Positions 1 to 13,900 of a stretch of 64,000 bases of DNA are shown here, in pieces. The stretch comes from Eremophila alpestris peregrina (lineage: Eukaryota > Chordata > Aves > Passeriformes > Alaudidae). A model generated the notes under the pieces. It searched no databases. It saw only the letters and a program-made list of their open reading frames with translations, and was not told where the DNA came from. Made by a program: the position numbers and the translations under genes. The stretch spans positions 50,545-114,544 of the forward strand of contig WMCF01000239.1 in the NCBI GenBank assembly GCA_009792885.1. Direction: 5' to 3'. Numbering within the stretch: position 1 is the stretch's first letter; each line of letters begins with the position of its first letter.

Positions 1-3000
1 GTACCTGTAACAACCATTCACCAGCACAAACTGACACATCCTCTGTACCAGTCTGTGCTACAGAAAATTAGATATGGGTTTATAGTTGTTTTATTCACCT
101 TCAGAATCTGTCAGTCTGAGTGACTGGCTGCTTTATCAATGCCAAAGACAAACCTTCATCAAGAAGCAGTTTTGTCTGAGGGCTCTGCTGCTGTCACCTA
201 CTCCATGTGGCTTTGCAGTCTCAGCTGTGTAGGGTTTGTGCAGGCTGAGTAGGCACCACAGAACTGCAGCCATTTCTCCTGAGAACAACTTTGTGTTCCT
301 GGAAGGTAATTGCTGCATCTTCTTCTGTGGTAACAACTTTGAGGAAGTGCTGGCCACGTTGAGCTTTGGCCTCTTTGAAGATAAGGTGGATGGCAGCCAT
401 TCTGAATAGCAACATTTAGGAATGTTTATTGTGTTTCTTTGGGGCTGGTTTATAACAAAAATAACTACAAAGTTGGCATCATTAGAGCAGCACATAACTT
501 ATAAACCCCTACAGTATATGAAGGCAAGGGTGGAAAGAAACTGATTTGGTGTGCACTGCCCCCTCTGAAAAGCATCTCCTTGGAGGAGTATGTAATACTG
601 TGCACTTGCTTCCCCTCTGTGAAAGGAAACTCCTAAAACTGCAGGTATAGGAAGTCTCATCTAACAAACAAAGAGATAATTTAGAAAGGATATCCTTGCA
701 TTAAGCATAGCAAGTACATAAAATATAAAAGGGCAAGATGTATTTTTACTCTTCTGGTCTATTTGCTATTAGATAAATAGGGAATAAAAATGGTACTAGT
801 GACTCTTCAGATTCACTTTAGCTTGTGATTTTGGGGGTCTCCATTTCTGCTTGAGAGGCTTGGACAGGACTCTCCCTTCCCAAGCAGCCTAGGAGAGGGA
901 TATCACTCCATATTGTAATATTTCATATGAAAATGCTTTGAATTCAGAAATTCAAGGTGGAAATGTGTAGATGATCTCCCTAATACCTAGTCACAGAAAT
1001 CTATTTGAGCAGAGGTAAAAAGATTTGGTAAATGGTGTAATAGCATATAATAGATAAGTGGTGTAGCAGCAAAATTGACTCTTGTCTGTTCATGGGCAAA
1101 AGTCTCTGGGCTTCCCTCAGCGTGTGACCGGAAATCCGCTATATCATACAGAGAATCCGTGTGCCTTGGCAGCTCTGCAGTTTAAACTTGATTGCCCATG
1201 CAGAACTCCCTATTGTAATCCTCAGGGAGCCTTGGCTGCTTCTGCATGCCCTCCACTGTCCCTTAATTGATTAATATTGCTTCATTTATAAAGTTCCTCC
1301 AGCAAGAGGTGACATTTGTATGGTTGCATTTGGATGGTGTTTGATATATTGCTGAGTACAGAATGGCTGTCAGGTTTGACAGCACAGTAACAGCACTGCC
1401 CATATTTTATATGCAATTGTGCAAAGTGATTTGGGCATTTCTGAGTTTGAAAGCCGAAAAATTCTTCTTTGATCTGCGCACAAATTAATTATTTAGGAAA
1501 AAAGGGTTCACAGGTTTTCTCTTTTCACTTTATATAGAAGAGGAAAAAATTGGACCTGACATACATAGGCAAAACCTACTGCTCTATAGGAATCATTCCC
1601 TGGATTTACACAGGTGCCACACAATAACATTTATCTATTTATAAAAATACATCTATTAATATTGATATTTGTATTTGTTGATGTAAGAACTGCATGAGCA
1701 TGACTGGTACAGTCCCGATAAGTAGTAAGCAAGAGGTTTTGTGTGTGCTATTGGCAGGTGTGTCTAGTGATAGGTGCTTGGATTTTTTCTGAATGCCTGC
1801 TTATAAATGAGCAAGGAAGTTATTTGTAGAAATCTCAGCACAAAGTAATTGAGTTTGCCTCATGTAATTTAAAAGTATCCATTGTTAACCATGTGGAAAA
1901 CGAAATAAATAGCTGTGAGGGAGAGCAAATAAATGCTTTTTTTCTTTTTGCTTTAATTATTTTTAAGAAAAGCAAATATACTATTTCAGTGAAAGGCTTT
2001 AATTTCCTTTTTTTTGATATTTAGTGTGATCTTTAATTATGATTTTACCGAAAGCCTTATTAGTATCCTCATGTTTCTTTATCTGGAATTTTTAAAATAA
2101 AGCTTAAGAGCAATTAATCAAGGCCTGATTTACATCCAAATTCAAGTCTCTTTGCTGTTGGACTTTTGGACCCAGACACAACTTCCAAAGGAGGATGCAG
2201 CTTCTCCAGCCTAAGGCAGCCTGGAGTGGCTGGCCCTGGGGCACTTGGCCTTCTGGCCTGCCCAGAGCTGTGAAATCATCGGTGAGCTGTGTCTTCAAGT
2301 GAAGCAGCTGTGGGAGGAGGTCCACAAGCTGTGAAGAATCTGAAAGGATGAGGAAGCCATCTCTGGCAATTCTCTGAGACCCCAGCAGGAATCCTGCCAG
2401 GGCAAGGGCGACCTGAGATGTATCAGGCATGGCTGAGGGGCAGTGATGAACTCTTTGGGATTGGAGGTGGTGTTCAGCTTGGTTCTGTCACTGAAGGAGG
2501 GGTCTGAGGATGACTTGGATCGCTCAGGTTGTTTCCTGTTCTGAGGAATGTTCTGGGCACTGCTCTGAAAGGTCTGGACACTGACCAATGCAGTGAGGGG
2601 AACAAGCACCAGTTAAAACTCCTAGTTACAGAGCTGTCACCTCACTGGGGTTGAGAAGGCGTGGTGGGATAGGTCACATGGTTGGAGTGCACCAGAGGAG
2701 GGACCCACCAAGACAAAATCCAGCTGTTGATGCACACAGTTTTCTCTTACAAATCCAATACCTTCTCAAACTGAATATAATCCAGTGGGATTTCCCACTG
2801 CTGTAGAAGGAGAACTAAGGTTATAGCAAAGCTGAGACAGTCATGGTCATAAAGAAGGAAGTAGCAAGTATGAGAAACAAAGGATCCAAATTTGCCAAAG
2901 ATATTGGTAAGAGAATGACCTTACTTTAAAAAGTTTTTCCTCCATTCACATCTTGGATATTTCTAATTTTGAAATGTTTAGCAAACATCTTTAAAATGCT

Positions 3001-6000
3001 TTAGTGAATGAGACAAGTAACTGTAAAAAGTAATCTTCCAACCATACAGAAAAAAAACCCCAATCAATAACAAGCCAAAATTATATGCCACCACAAATAC
3101 AAGATGCTGAGGCTAGAATGCCAATAAACAATAAGGGAACACTTCAGAATATACGTATAAATTGTGTACTTTGATATCTAGTAATGCTAAAAAGATACAC
3201 AGGAGTGGGATGCCTATTTCACTACCAACATATGATTGAATTTAAAATAAATATCTTTTTATATTTTATCATAAAAATAATAGTGCTATATTTCTTGAGG
3301 ATTTGACTGTTCATAAATTAAGGGGGTTGTTACATAACCGCATGAAGCATGTCAGCCAGACATACTGCTTGGTTTTTTGTTTTTTTAATATGCTAGTAGT
3401 CTCATGGGTGAGTAATTTCTATTTGACATTTCAAGAGCTTAAGAACAACACTAGGTATCTGGAGCTGATACTGAGACAGGGTTTTAACCTCTTCCTCATG
3501 TGTTTATGTCCGTTGTTTAACAGATAGTAAACATTCAGTAATCTTGGAATCCAGTGAGATAAGATTCTTTAATTTTCCCTCACTAGCCAGGCCATCTAGC
3601 CCACAAAATCTGATTTAATGTACAGAAAAAAAAAATTAAAAAGGAAAATAAAAGAACTGGATTTGTTTTCCTAGTGATAAAGTTTTATGGACAAACTTTT
3701 GCTGTGTGTAGAGTTCGAGTGAGCACACTCTTTGTGACACACTTTTGTGGAAAAAGGGAACTCCCCTGCCAAGCAGTACAGCAGATCAACAAATAACCTG
3801 CTCATTTATCAGAGCTGGGAATGCAGGAGAAGGCATGCACAGCAAGGGACTCCCAAACTCAGGTTAATGAGCACTCTTACTGCACCTAGAAGACAGATCA
3901 CAGATGGGTGTTAACACTTGTCTCAGTCTGTTGCATGTGCATGAAATAAATGGGGGACATTTAGTTACATTTGCAAGATACTCAGCATTTTTAGCATGTT
4001 TTGAAAAGGTAGTTTACAGCATCTGGAAAATGTAGACTGTAGATTTCTGTTAGCTAAGAACTGTGCTATTGCCTATTGACTAGAAACCATTTTGATGCTA
4101 ACCAGCTCAGCTAAACAAGATTTCAACTCCAAATAATAAAAGTAACAATATTCTGCTATGCCTGTTTGTTGCTTAATAGGGTCAGTAATCCACAACATAT
4201 CTTATTTTCTGTGTGATGGAAAGTTAGGAATAATGAAAAGAATGCAGGAACAGACAGAAAATATAATTTTCTCCAGTCACTCTAACTACCCCAAATAGAT
4301 GAGAAGAATGACTATTCATAGTGTCAAGCAATACCAGGCAATCTGTTCTGGGGCATGGAATAACTCTGTTGTTTTTTTTACTGATGGGAACATTTGTCAT
4401 TTGTAATTGCCAGACTGTACATATGTTGGCATTAGATAAATTCTCAGTATGCTTCTTGAATATTTTCTGCCTACCGAATGATTTGTGGCTGAAAACAAAT
4501 CTGAGGAACTCCTGTCTTCTCTAATAAGCTAATCAGAGAGTTCTGTTCCCTCCTCAGTCTGTGGGAGTACAAACCCATGTCTCTTACGGTTCACCAGGGT
4601 GCACTGATCACCATGAAACTACCTCCAAGTCTGTGCAGAAATGCTCCTTTTTACAGTCTAATTGATGCTGTGACACAGTGCAGCAAGATTCATGGAAAGG
4701 AAATAAAGCAAATGAGAAGGATCATGGCCCTCTAGCTTCTGGGATAGGGCATTCATCTGGGAGGTTGAAATAGAGCTCTGTTAGGCCCTGCAAAAACTCT
4801 AGCTCTGTAATTTGATGTTATGCTGTCATTTAAACCCAGGAGAAATTCTGGAATTACCTGTGTTACACAGTCACCAGCATTATTATGATTTCACACGCAT
4901 ACTTGGGTGCAGTTTAAAAAGGATTAAATAGTCTGTCCCAGTGGACTTAGTGTAGCACCAAACTAGGGAGGTTCATTACCAGGGTTCAAGGGAGGGTCAT
5001 GGCTATAATGCTGTGTTCTTTACAGACCTTTCAAAAACAGAAGTACTAAGTGCTTACAGATCTCAATGCTAAAATCCTGAAGCCACTCACTTGAAAGATG
5101 TGTTTACAGACATTTTTTTTCTACAATGAACGAATCTAAATGGAGGCAATGTTTACTTCTTTGTGCGTTTTCCCCCCAAAGCTGAACCTCAGAAAACTGA
5201 AATGTCAAGTTACATTTTAAGAAATGGCTTGTGTAATCAAATCAGTGCAGTTCTGTGTCATGGCAGATTTTACTGGCTGACAAACAGAAAGGGAAAACTG
5301 ATTCCAGATAGTTGTGTGTGCAATACATTATCTTTTTCTGTGTTATTTAAATAGTCCTGATATCTGTGATTCCCACCTGTTACATGCCAAGGAAAACAGC
5401 ACATGCAAAACTGTGGCAGAAAATTGTGTCATTTTCTTTCCATCTTCATTCAAAATCAGTTGTGTGGCTGCCTTCTACACTGACTATCTGAGCCAGTTTT
5501 GTGTGCTCACAGTCCTTCTAATTTTCTCATGGGCATTAATTATAATTTCATTGGCTGGAAGTAGAGTTCCTGCCCTTTTGCAATTTGTCATTGTGTTGCT
5601 GTCATGATTCCAGAGAGCAAACACTGTGCTTGCCTCCCTCTGGGAGCAGCAGTTCTTTCCTGTTTTGGAGCAAAGTCAGTCTCACCTTTAACCACTATGG
5701 TAGCATCACAAGATTTTCACAACCAGAATTAGTAGCAGTTTAAAGTTTGATGACTCTTTTCTTTTTTCTTTTTGTTTTTTCCCCGGAGATGTATTTGCCT
5801 CTCCAGGGAAACAGTTATTCTGTATTTCTGCCTGCTGTGTCAGGTAGAAGGAGAAATTCCAGTCATCATTATCCTTCCATAAATCTAGGGCAAAAACGCA
5901 CTGGATTGACTTAAATACTGCAGTTTAAAGAAAACAAATTAGATCATGAATTCTCAGTGAAGACCAATGAGGTGTCTCATGACACTGAATATATGAAAAA

Positions 6001-7600
6001 GAAACCATTATATGGGGAAGTGTCTGCAAAGCTTAATTTTGGATCAGTAATAGGCCATATTTGAACCCATTCTGTTGTTAGTAATTTCAAAGAACTCTGC
6101 ATACACCAGTTCTCTCTCCTGGTAGTACCCATGAGTACTTCCTGAGACAGGCTGGGGACTGCAGCAGGCTCCCAGCAGTTCTGTCCGTGGCTGTAAGGAT
6201 TGTGAACAATGCCAGGAGAGAAAGCTGGTTAATAAGTTACAGTGCCCTCAGGCTGGTTTATTGTGAGTGACCTGGATCATGGTGCATGCTTTACAATGAA
6301 GTGGTTCGCAGTGTCTTGTTCGGAGTGCCCACTTTGAAGTGTGTTAGAATATATACCGTGAAAAGCCAATGGGAAACCAGCAGCTCATGTAGAAGAGCAC
6401 ATTAATGCAGAAAAGTAAATAGCAAACTTTCAGAGGTCACAGCCTGGTCTATTGCCTTTTTTTTTTTTTCCCCCTTGTATTCTGGAATTTGGACAGAACA
6501 GTTGGCTGACAGAAGATCTAATTAGAGGTCACACAGGGCATGAGACTGGCAACTGTCACCCTGCTATGGGAACAAGTTTGGGTCTGTATTCTTTGGGCTT
6601 GCCCAGGAATAAAGGGAGCAAACACAATAATGAAGAGAGACTGCTATTACTGTTTGCAGGCTTCATGTCCTTTCCCCCTCTCTTTGGTCAATGAATTCCT
6701 ACCAGGGGAAGGTCCTTATTACTTTCCATTTCCTGTGCAATATCTTTATTTTTTCAACCTCCAGCACATGTTGCCAGTGAATTTTGACACAATACTACTG
6801 CTTGATGTTTATTCAGGCAATTTCATCTTTGAAACATAGTATAAAGGCCGTCTGCTGCTTGCAAATTCTCACAAGGCTGGGTCGGCAAATGGTGTTAGTT
6901 TTGCTGCAGCAGAAAATGGAGAAGTGACTCATCCATGATTGCAAAGTTCGTTGGCATTACTGCTAGAGACAGAGAGCTCTGTACTAAACTGTCTCTAGAA
7001 ATGGTTCCTAGCAAAGGAATTTCCCTTTTCTTCAGAAAAATGGAGGTATTCAGAGTCACTTAGAATAACCTTTTCAAGCTCCTCCTTTTCTGACTACCCA
7101 GCTTCATCCCCAGACGGCTGACACAGCCAATCCTCTGCTGTGACAGTCATCTATGGTGATGCTTTTGCTGTTTGTCTTCTTCCAGTCAACCTTTTTATCC
7201 ATCTTCATTCCCTCCATGTGCTCACTTTCTTCATATCTATTGACAGAAATGTACAAAGCAAAGTAGGTAGCTGCCAGCACTGATTCCTGAAGTGCATTAG
7301 GTGACACTGCTGCTTGACCTGGGTTCTTGGAGGCTGGGTGCCAAGCTGAGAAGAACAACTTCCTCCTTAGTTTTATAGTTTAGAAGTAAGATTATAATTT
7401 TAGCAATTCAGTGCATTCGCCAACATCAGCTGATCTTTGAAGATCATGTTCCTAGGCAATGCAATATAAAACAGATTAGCATAAAATAACAGATAAATTG
7501 CAGGATTTACTCTATAAATTACTGTGTTTTACCTGCCCTTTCCATCATTCAGCTACCGCAGCTTCACCGACTCAATTTATCCTGCCACCTAGCATCTGTA
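1..7600. other. Intergenic, no supported gene
   Basis: AT-rich DNA. Apart from the relic at 2.1-2.6 kb I see no exon, RNA gene or intact element. The - strand frames at 136-495 are short, end without a domain and have no promoter context. Confidence 0.6.
2115..2605. pseudogene. Decayed retroelement-like or processed-gene relic
   Basis: Higher GC than its flanks. In the + direction it gives a broken frame with ELCLQVKQLWEEVHKL, interrupted by stops, reminiscent of the coiled-coil part of CR1 ORF1. The - strand has two overlapping open frames (2104-2430 and 2295-2609) with no recognisable domain. I see a dead copy of something once coding, but cannot name it firmly. Confidence 0.3.
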
Positions 7601-7604
7601 CTTT

Positions 7605-7995
7605 GCCAATGGCGTGGGGCGGGGGAGAAGTGAGGGAGCACAATGGGAAAGTCGTGACTGAAGCGCTGCGTGTGGAGCGGTCGCTGTCGCAGAGGGAGCT
7701 GGAAGCGGCTGCTGCAGCACAGCCGGTGCCGCAGTGAGTCAGGGAGCCGAGCACAGCCCGTCCCGGTGAATCACCGTGGCTGTGGGCTCCGCCCGGAGAT
7801 CCCTGCGCTCAGCGCCGCCGCTGAGGCACTTCGAGTTCCTGTTGCTCAGAACTGGAAGCCCCAGCTCTCGTCCCCACCTGCGGGTCCTCTCCGTTTGCCG
7901 AGAGAAATCGGGGTTGGCTGCGGGAGTGCTCGGACTGGGAGTCTGGGAGGGTCTCTGCAGCCGGAGTGAAGAGCTGCAGATCTCCCCTTCTGCTA
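7605..7995. promoter_or_regulatory. CpG-island-like segment
   Basis: About 30 CpG dinucleotides in 390 bp by eye, in a GC-rich block that stands out from AT-rich flanks with almost none. On the + strand a consensus donor (gccgca|gtgagt at 7731/7732) lies inside it, so it may hold a first exon of a non-coding or unannotated transcript. Open frames crossing it (for example 7670-7969 +) match no family I know. A promoter role is inference. Confidence 0.5.
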
Positions 7996-8139
7996 TGCGG
8001 AGACAGATGGAACTGATTGCTCAAGCACCTTTGGCCTGGGATGATCTTTAAACATCACAAATAACATGTTTTCTCTCTGAGCAGTAAATTCGTGTCCCAG
8101 TATAGTGAACCTCCCCCACCTGCATCCCCCCACCCCCAA

Positions 8140-8212
8140 AATAACCACAAAAAACAAAAAACAAACAAACAAACAAACAAACAAAAAACCCAAAAAAACC
8201 AAACCCAAAGCC
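8140..8212. repeat. (CAAA)n microsatellite with C-rich lead
   Basis: Runs of aaacaaacaaacaaacaaac flanked by ccccaccccc (about 8128-8138) and aaaaaaccaaaccc. Simple sequence. Confidence 0.9.
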
Positions 8213-9199
8213 TGATGGGTTTCCATCTTCTGGGGCATTATTTTCTTCAATCAAGGCAAAGTTTCTGCATTTGGCTGTACATTTTCATGTTATTGCCAGA
8301 ACTGTTTTGTATTGTTGCTTAAATAGCTTCTATACTTCATAGCAGGTCTAACTGTGCTTCACTGGTGGATAAGTAGTAACTCTAGAATGCAAGAATTATT
8401 CCTGATAGTTATCCTGATACGCCAGAGTGGAAGTAGTGGATCTGGTTATATTGGACAAATTCCAGATGTATGGATAAAAGTATGTAAATGAATTTTGTTG
8501 AACACCTCTGCAGGAATATGTGTGAATATACATACACACGTCTAAAGGAAAAAAAAAGGTAATTAAGAAGCTAATCTAAAAAACATCATGATTTCCGTGG
8601 TATTGGCCTAATTTATTGGCCCCACCCAATGTTGAGACAGTAAATAAAAAGCCTCATTGCAGCTGTGTGCATCCAGCTGTGGAAGCACAGTACTTCAGCT
8701 GCAATGCATGAATGTGACTTTTTCTGTGTTGTACAGTTGGGAAATTATTTCAGTACTGAAAAAAAGAGGTCTCTTTTAGTTTGTATCAGATCAAATTAGA
8801 TTTTCTGAAGAGTGTGACATAAAATCGTAGTTCTCCCACATCCTTTTTGTTGGCTTACTAATTTGCTTTTATTCTGTCTTTCTGACAACACCCCGAGCAA
8901 GACATCAGTTATTCCCAGGGTTTGGCTTGGTAAAGCTATGTTCTCGTTACTGAGATACATGATAAAGCATTGAAACTCAGAGGATCTCAGGAAAAAATGT
9001 CAGCTGATGGTCTGTAGATGTGGGAGTTGCTGAAAATAAATAAAGCTGTGGAGGATTTTAAAATCTAGATGCAAAATCTGTGGAGATATGGGCAGAAAAA
9101 AAGGGGCCTTAATTTTTTTCAGTGGACTCGCAGATAATTTGTTTTTCCCTAATCACTGGTTACAAGGATAATTGTATATTTTTTTACTCTTTCTCTGTC

Positions 9200-9320
9200 A
9201 TTATGGGGAATCTATTCCAGTGCCAAATTACCCTCTGGGTGAAGAACCTTTTCCTAATATCCATCCAATCTGAACATCGCTTGACACAGTTTCATACCAT
9301 TATGTATTATCAGGGGTTGT
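9200..9320 (-). mobile_element. Short CR1 fragment, antisense
   Basis: The stretch with ccctctgggtgaagaacctt, ttcctaatatccatcc and a following cttgacacagtttcatacca matches part of the antisense CR1 3' region. About 120 bp survive. Confidence 0.65.
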
Positions 9321-10835
9321 AGGTATGTTTAATAGGATTATTCATTTATTTTTTGCATCACTTGCCATCTATTTGCAGAAATAGAAGAATTGTTTACAAG
9401 TATTGTGATTCAGGGCTTGAGTCCATCTGCACAGGGGAACTTAAAGAAAAAGAGTATTCAAAGTAGTTTCTGTATGCAAAAGCATTATAAATAATTATTC
9501 AGTACCTATCAATTTATATGGGGTCTGAATTAGATGCAGATCTCTTTCAGTACATTCTCTCTATGAACCTTTTTCACAGGCATAAGCTACCAGATCTATA
9601 GTGTGCCATTACAGTGAGTTTCAGGATTTTCTGTCTCTTTCTCTCAGCCTCCTGGTGTGGTCAGAGGATTACTTTTATCCGCTGCTGTCCACTGGAACAT
9701 CAACGTGACACCTTAGGCAAAGCATTCTATTTTTATGCGAAAATAAAGGAGCAAAAATACCTACACAGTGGCTAGAGCTTTTGTTGATGACACAGATCCT
9801 TTCTCTTGATGCCTTTCCTTAATGAGAAGTTATGTTGCCATCTGCTGGCAGAGGACGAGGACAGGCTGCTGCTGGTGCTTTCTTCATAAAGCTGATGTGT
9901 TTCCCTGATGAGATACAAATCTTTTCTCCCCCCACCGTGATGATTCATTGATCTTGGCCGTATCTTTACCACACCGAGGCAATTATTTCTGTGTGAGGTC
10001 CATGAGTTATTTATGAAGGTTTGAATCAGAAAACCATCTACATAGAAAGTTTTCCTTTCAAGTATTCATTGGTCTTGTCTTAATAAAGGAGTTTAATAAA
10101 ACATTAGTGATGTGATCCTCATTATGATTTAATAAATTGGTGAAACAGTGATAAAGCAATTTTATTCCTATGAAACAGGGAATAAATTTATGTCTTTGCT
10201 GTACACCAGGAGGTCCTTTTCATTGCCACCTTCATAATAAAAAAAAAATTCATGTCCTCTGATCTCAGTCAGAGATCTCAACAGTAGAGCCAACTGGAAG
10301 AGGCAGCTGGTCCCTCAGACCCTGCTCATCTTTTAATGCCTAGTTCATGAATGAATGCCTTAAAATGCTGTCTAGGAATGTTGGGACTATGCTGCTACTT
10401 TGCAAGGATGGGGATACCAGAACAAGATGCTGATTCAATGCCAGTTGACATATTCTTCTGTGCTCTTGAAATGTGTACTCCTTCAATACCCCTGACCTGG
10501 GGCATTGTCTAGAAAGATAAAGAAAAAACAAGTGTTTCTCTGACACTTATAATGGTCTGATGCCATATCTGGCAGGTTATTTCTAGGACTTCTCTTAGTT
10601 TAGCTTGGAAGAGCAATTTTTATTTCTCTTCTCAGTTTGAGGGAAATGTCTGAGACTGGCTTCACTTTAGTTCACAAGGTTCAACTTTTAAATCTTTTCT
10701 CTCAAGCCACTGCCCCTTTGTAAAATAACTTTGTCTTTAACTCATTTCTTGGATTAGTTTTATGACCCCATTTTGCTTATTTCCCCAGAAATTAATTGTT
10801 AACTCAGTGCAACTCCTAGAAATGTGGGAAAAGTA

Positions 10836-10910
10836 AAAAAAACCCCCAAAACTCCAAACTAAAACAAACAAACAAACAAAAAAGCAAAAACCCCCAACCA
10901 GTCCCCAAAC
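10836..10910. repeat. A/C-rich simple repeat with (CAAA)n
   Basis: aaaaaaaacccccaaaac then acaaacaaacaaacaaa and aaaaacccccaacc. Similar in make-up to the tracts at 8.1, 20.4, 50.3 and 52.8 kb, all on the + strand. Confidence 0.85.
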
Positions 10911-13900
10911 CTCCAGCACCAACTATGAATGCACCAGAGAACTGTTTCACCTGGGAACATTTGAAATTCTCTTCACAGATGACGAGCAGATGCTGAGAAA
11001 CGTGAAAAAGAAAATGTAGAACACCTATATTCAAAATAAAAGGATAAATTAGATCAAACAGCCTTTTCTCCTTATCTGAAACATATTTTGCTTTAGTATA
11101 GTAGCATTTGGCTTTGTTGCTTTTTGTCTTCTTAATGTAAAATAATGATACTTTTCTTCCTCTTCTCATAAAATTGCTGATCCTGAGGAGACAGGTGGAG
11201 AAAATGTCCTGGTTTGACCTTGCTTAATTCTGCAGACTTCATGTGTGTTGCAGGATGCTGATGGTTAAAAGCCCAGGCCTTTTGAAGGCTATGGGAATGC
11301 TTTTTCATGAGTAACCACAGAGGGGCTCTGAAGGGTGTGTGATACTGCACCATTCTCTCAGAAAAAGAGAACAGTATTTCTGATGTTGATCATATTCACC
11401 AACTGCTGGATGAAAAAGGGTGCATTTGGGTTGGAAATGTAATATTAGAAGTTTCTTCTCTTTGCAAACAAATGCTATGTCTGATATGCAGACATCAGTT
11501 AGGTGTTGGATATCAAATGCTGTGGACTAGAGGAAGCTGTAGCTTTTCATTAACGTACAAATCTCATCCAGGTGATATGGTGGTGAATGTAAATATCCCA
11601 GGTGTCTAGGGAGAAATCATTCTGACTTCCTGGAGTTTTGGCAATTAAAAGCCAAATTGTACGAAATTCTACTTAAGTTCAAGGAAGGACGAGGAAGGAG
11701 ACATGGCAAGTATTTGCAAAGAGCCCTCACTAGTTTAGGCCTACCCTGATGGAAGTGTGGACAGATCTTGAGAGATCTTAGATCGCAGCTGTTGGGTGAC
11801 CTTGTTTGAACTGAAAGCTTTCCTCCTTCCTTGTCTCCTGGGAGAAGCAACCGCGTGGGGTTGCTGCACATGACTGAGCACATCTGACATGCTCCTAATG
11901 AACAGACTGGTTTTTAGGCAGGTGTGTACTCAGAGAAAGTATTTGTCAAACTCCTGCAGAAGAGAAGGGAATTAATGCAGAAAACGAAAGCTAATCCTCC
12001 CTGCCCCACACGGTTGAAACTGGATCAGAATTTCCATTGCTTCTTTATGTGCTCAGCTTTGTAACAGCAGGAAGGGAAAGTGGAAGAGGAGTTTCTTGGA
12101 TGTAGTTGAGGGACAAATTTGTCTCCCACCATTTCATCCCTAGGCCCTGCGGGAAGATGGATGGTCTTTGAGGTTGGAGGAACATGCATGGGAGTTGAAG
12201 CAGGAAGCTAAGGCATATATAGTTAATTTGGGGGGATGAAGGAGTGGGGTAAAGTGAACAGAAAAGTAAGGAACAGGGAGTTGAGAAGGAGGGGACTGGA
12301 AGATGTGTGAGAGAGAACTAACAGGAATTTGGATGCCCTGAATTCTAGGGCAGACTTTTCTGTAACCTAAGTTTCTTCCTTTAACCTAATTTTATTTGCT
12401 CCTTTATTAAAATACAAATCCCCTTATTTTTTTGTGTTTTGGAGAGTCTTTTGTTCTGCCATGTCAAGTTTGACTTGGGACTTGGACAAATGAAAGATAG
12501 ACCAAAAGAGATATTAAAAACCCTATCCATGAACGTTCTGTAAATTGGGTTTTCAATAGGTCAGCTGACAATACCCTGTACCTCTGTGAACTGACACTGC
12601 AAATGAAATCCCTGCATAGCCAGTACTTCTGTTTTCTGCTGCAGCCTGAGAAGGCTTAAACATAAACCTGAGAGTGTCTTCACCACCAAAATTGTGGGAA
12701 TGAGGGGGTGGAAATCCTTCCATTCCTGCTGAGGTTAAATAACTGTGAGAATGTCAGAAAGTTAACCAGAGGGAGCTCTGATAGGAAAGAGGGATCCCAG
12801 TGATCTTGGAAGTGAGAAACCCTGACCACAAGGTAGGGTTAGATTGTTTATTGTACTAATGCCTTCTGATTATTGTGACTGTGAATTCATCAACATTGTG
12901 ATTGATGAAAACTAATCAGATATAACTTTCTGAGTTTGTATGCAAACTTAGTTTCTATGCAAATAACTTTGCATTTCTTAATCATATTAAATCTTTGTGT
13001 TTACCATTAAATTTTTAGATGGTTAAAAACAACTATGTTCCAACTGAGTGGGACTTCAACAGAGCCATAGGTGTGGAACAGTAAATTTTATTTTACTCTG
13101 GTTTTTTTTTATGGGTATTTGATTACATTGCATGCAAATTCTCAGGATTCGAATTCTCTGTTCAAAGATTATACTATCTGAATTATGCTATCTCAAGCCA
13201 AGTTCTACTGAAGAATGATTTGAAATGGACACAAATAGTTTTGATTTTTTTTTTTAAAGTGGTGGAACAAAATGGTAGAATCAGTGTATGGCTTGTCAAG
13301 AAAATCTGTAGTTGCCAAAAAAGTTACTACTCCAAATGTCAAATCCTCTTTTGTATAAAATGTGAGAAGTTTCAAAATATGCTATATTTTTATTATGGAG
13401 ATTTCTATCACAGCTCCTCACATGGCCTTAGATTCCAGTTTTCTTCTCTTGCTGTATTCATTCTCAATTTTTAATGGAATTTCTCAGCCATCAGTCTTGG
13501 CCACAACAGCTAAACTGCATTAGCTAGATCTAACCAAAATACAGCATCCACTCCAATTTGGGTAAGTTAGCTAGTTCTAAAAAGATAAGAATTCTGCTCC
13601 ATTATTTGGAATGCACAAAGCAATTATTACACAGTGGTGATAGTTGCCATAAGGTTTCAAAATTCACATTTATAATGAAAATGTTACCCCTGTGTGGACG
13701 CCATTGACTTTAACATTGAATTAAGAAATCTTTGAGTTGAAGAATATAATCAAAGGAGAGGTTATTCAGTGCTTAACTCTACAGGTTCATGTGTGGGTGG
13801 ACTCTTCTATGCTACTGCTACAGAATGGGTGAACTGGATCTTTGAATGTTCTTTGAAGGAAAATAAATATACTTAGGCATTAAAGTGAGATATATTTAAT

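Noticed and set aside
136..495. 119-residue and overlapping 64-residue - strand ORFs
   Set aside because: No domain or repeat recognised, no splice or promoter support. Could be an old processed copy, but the evidence is too weak to annotate.
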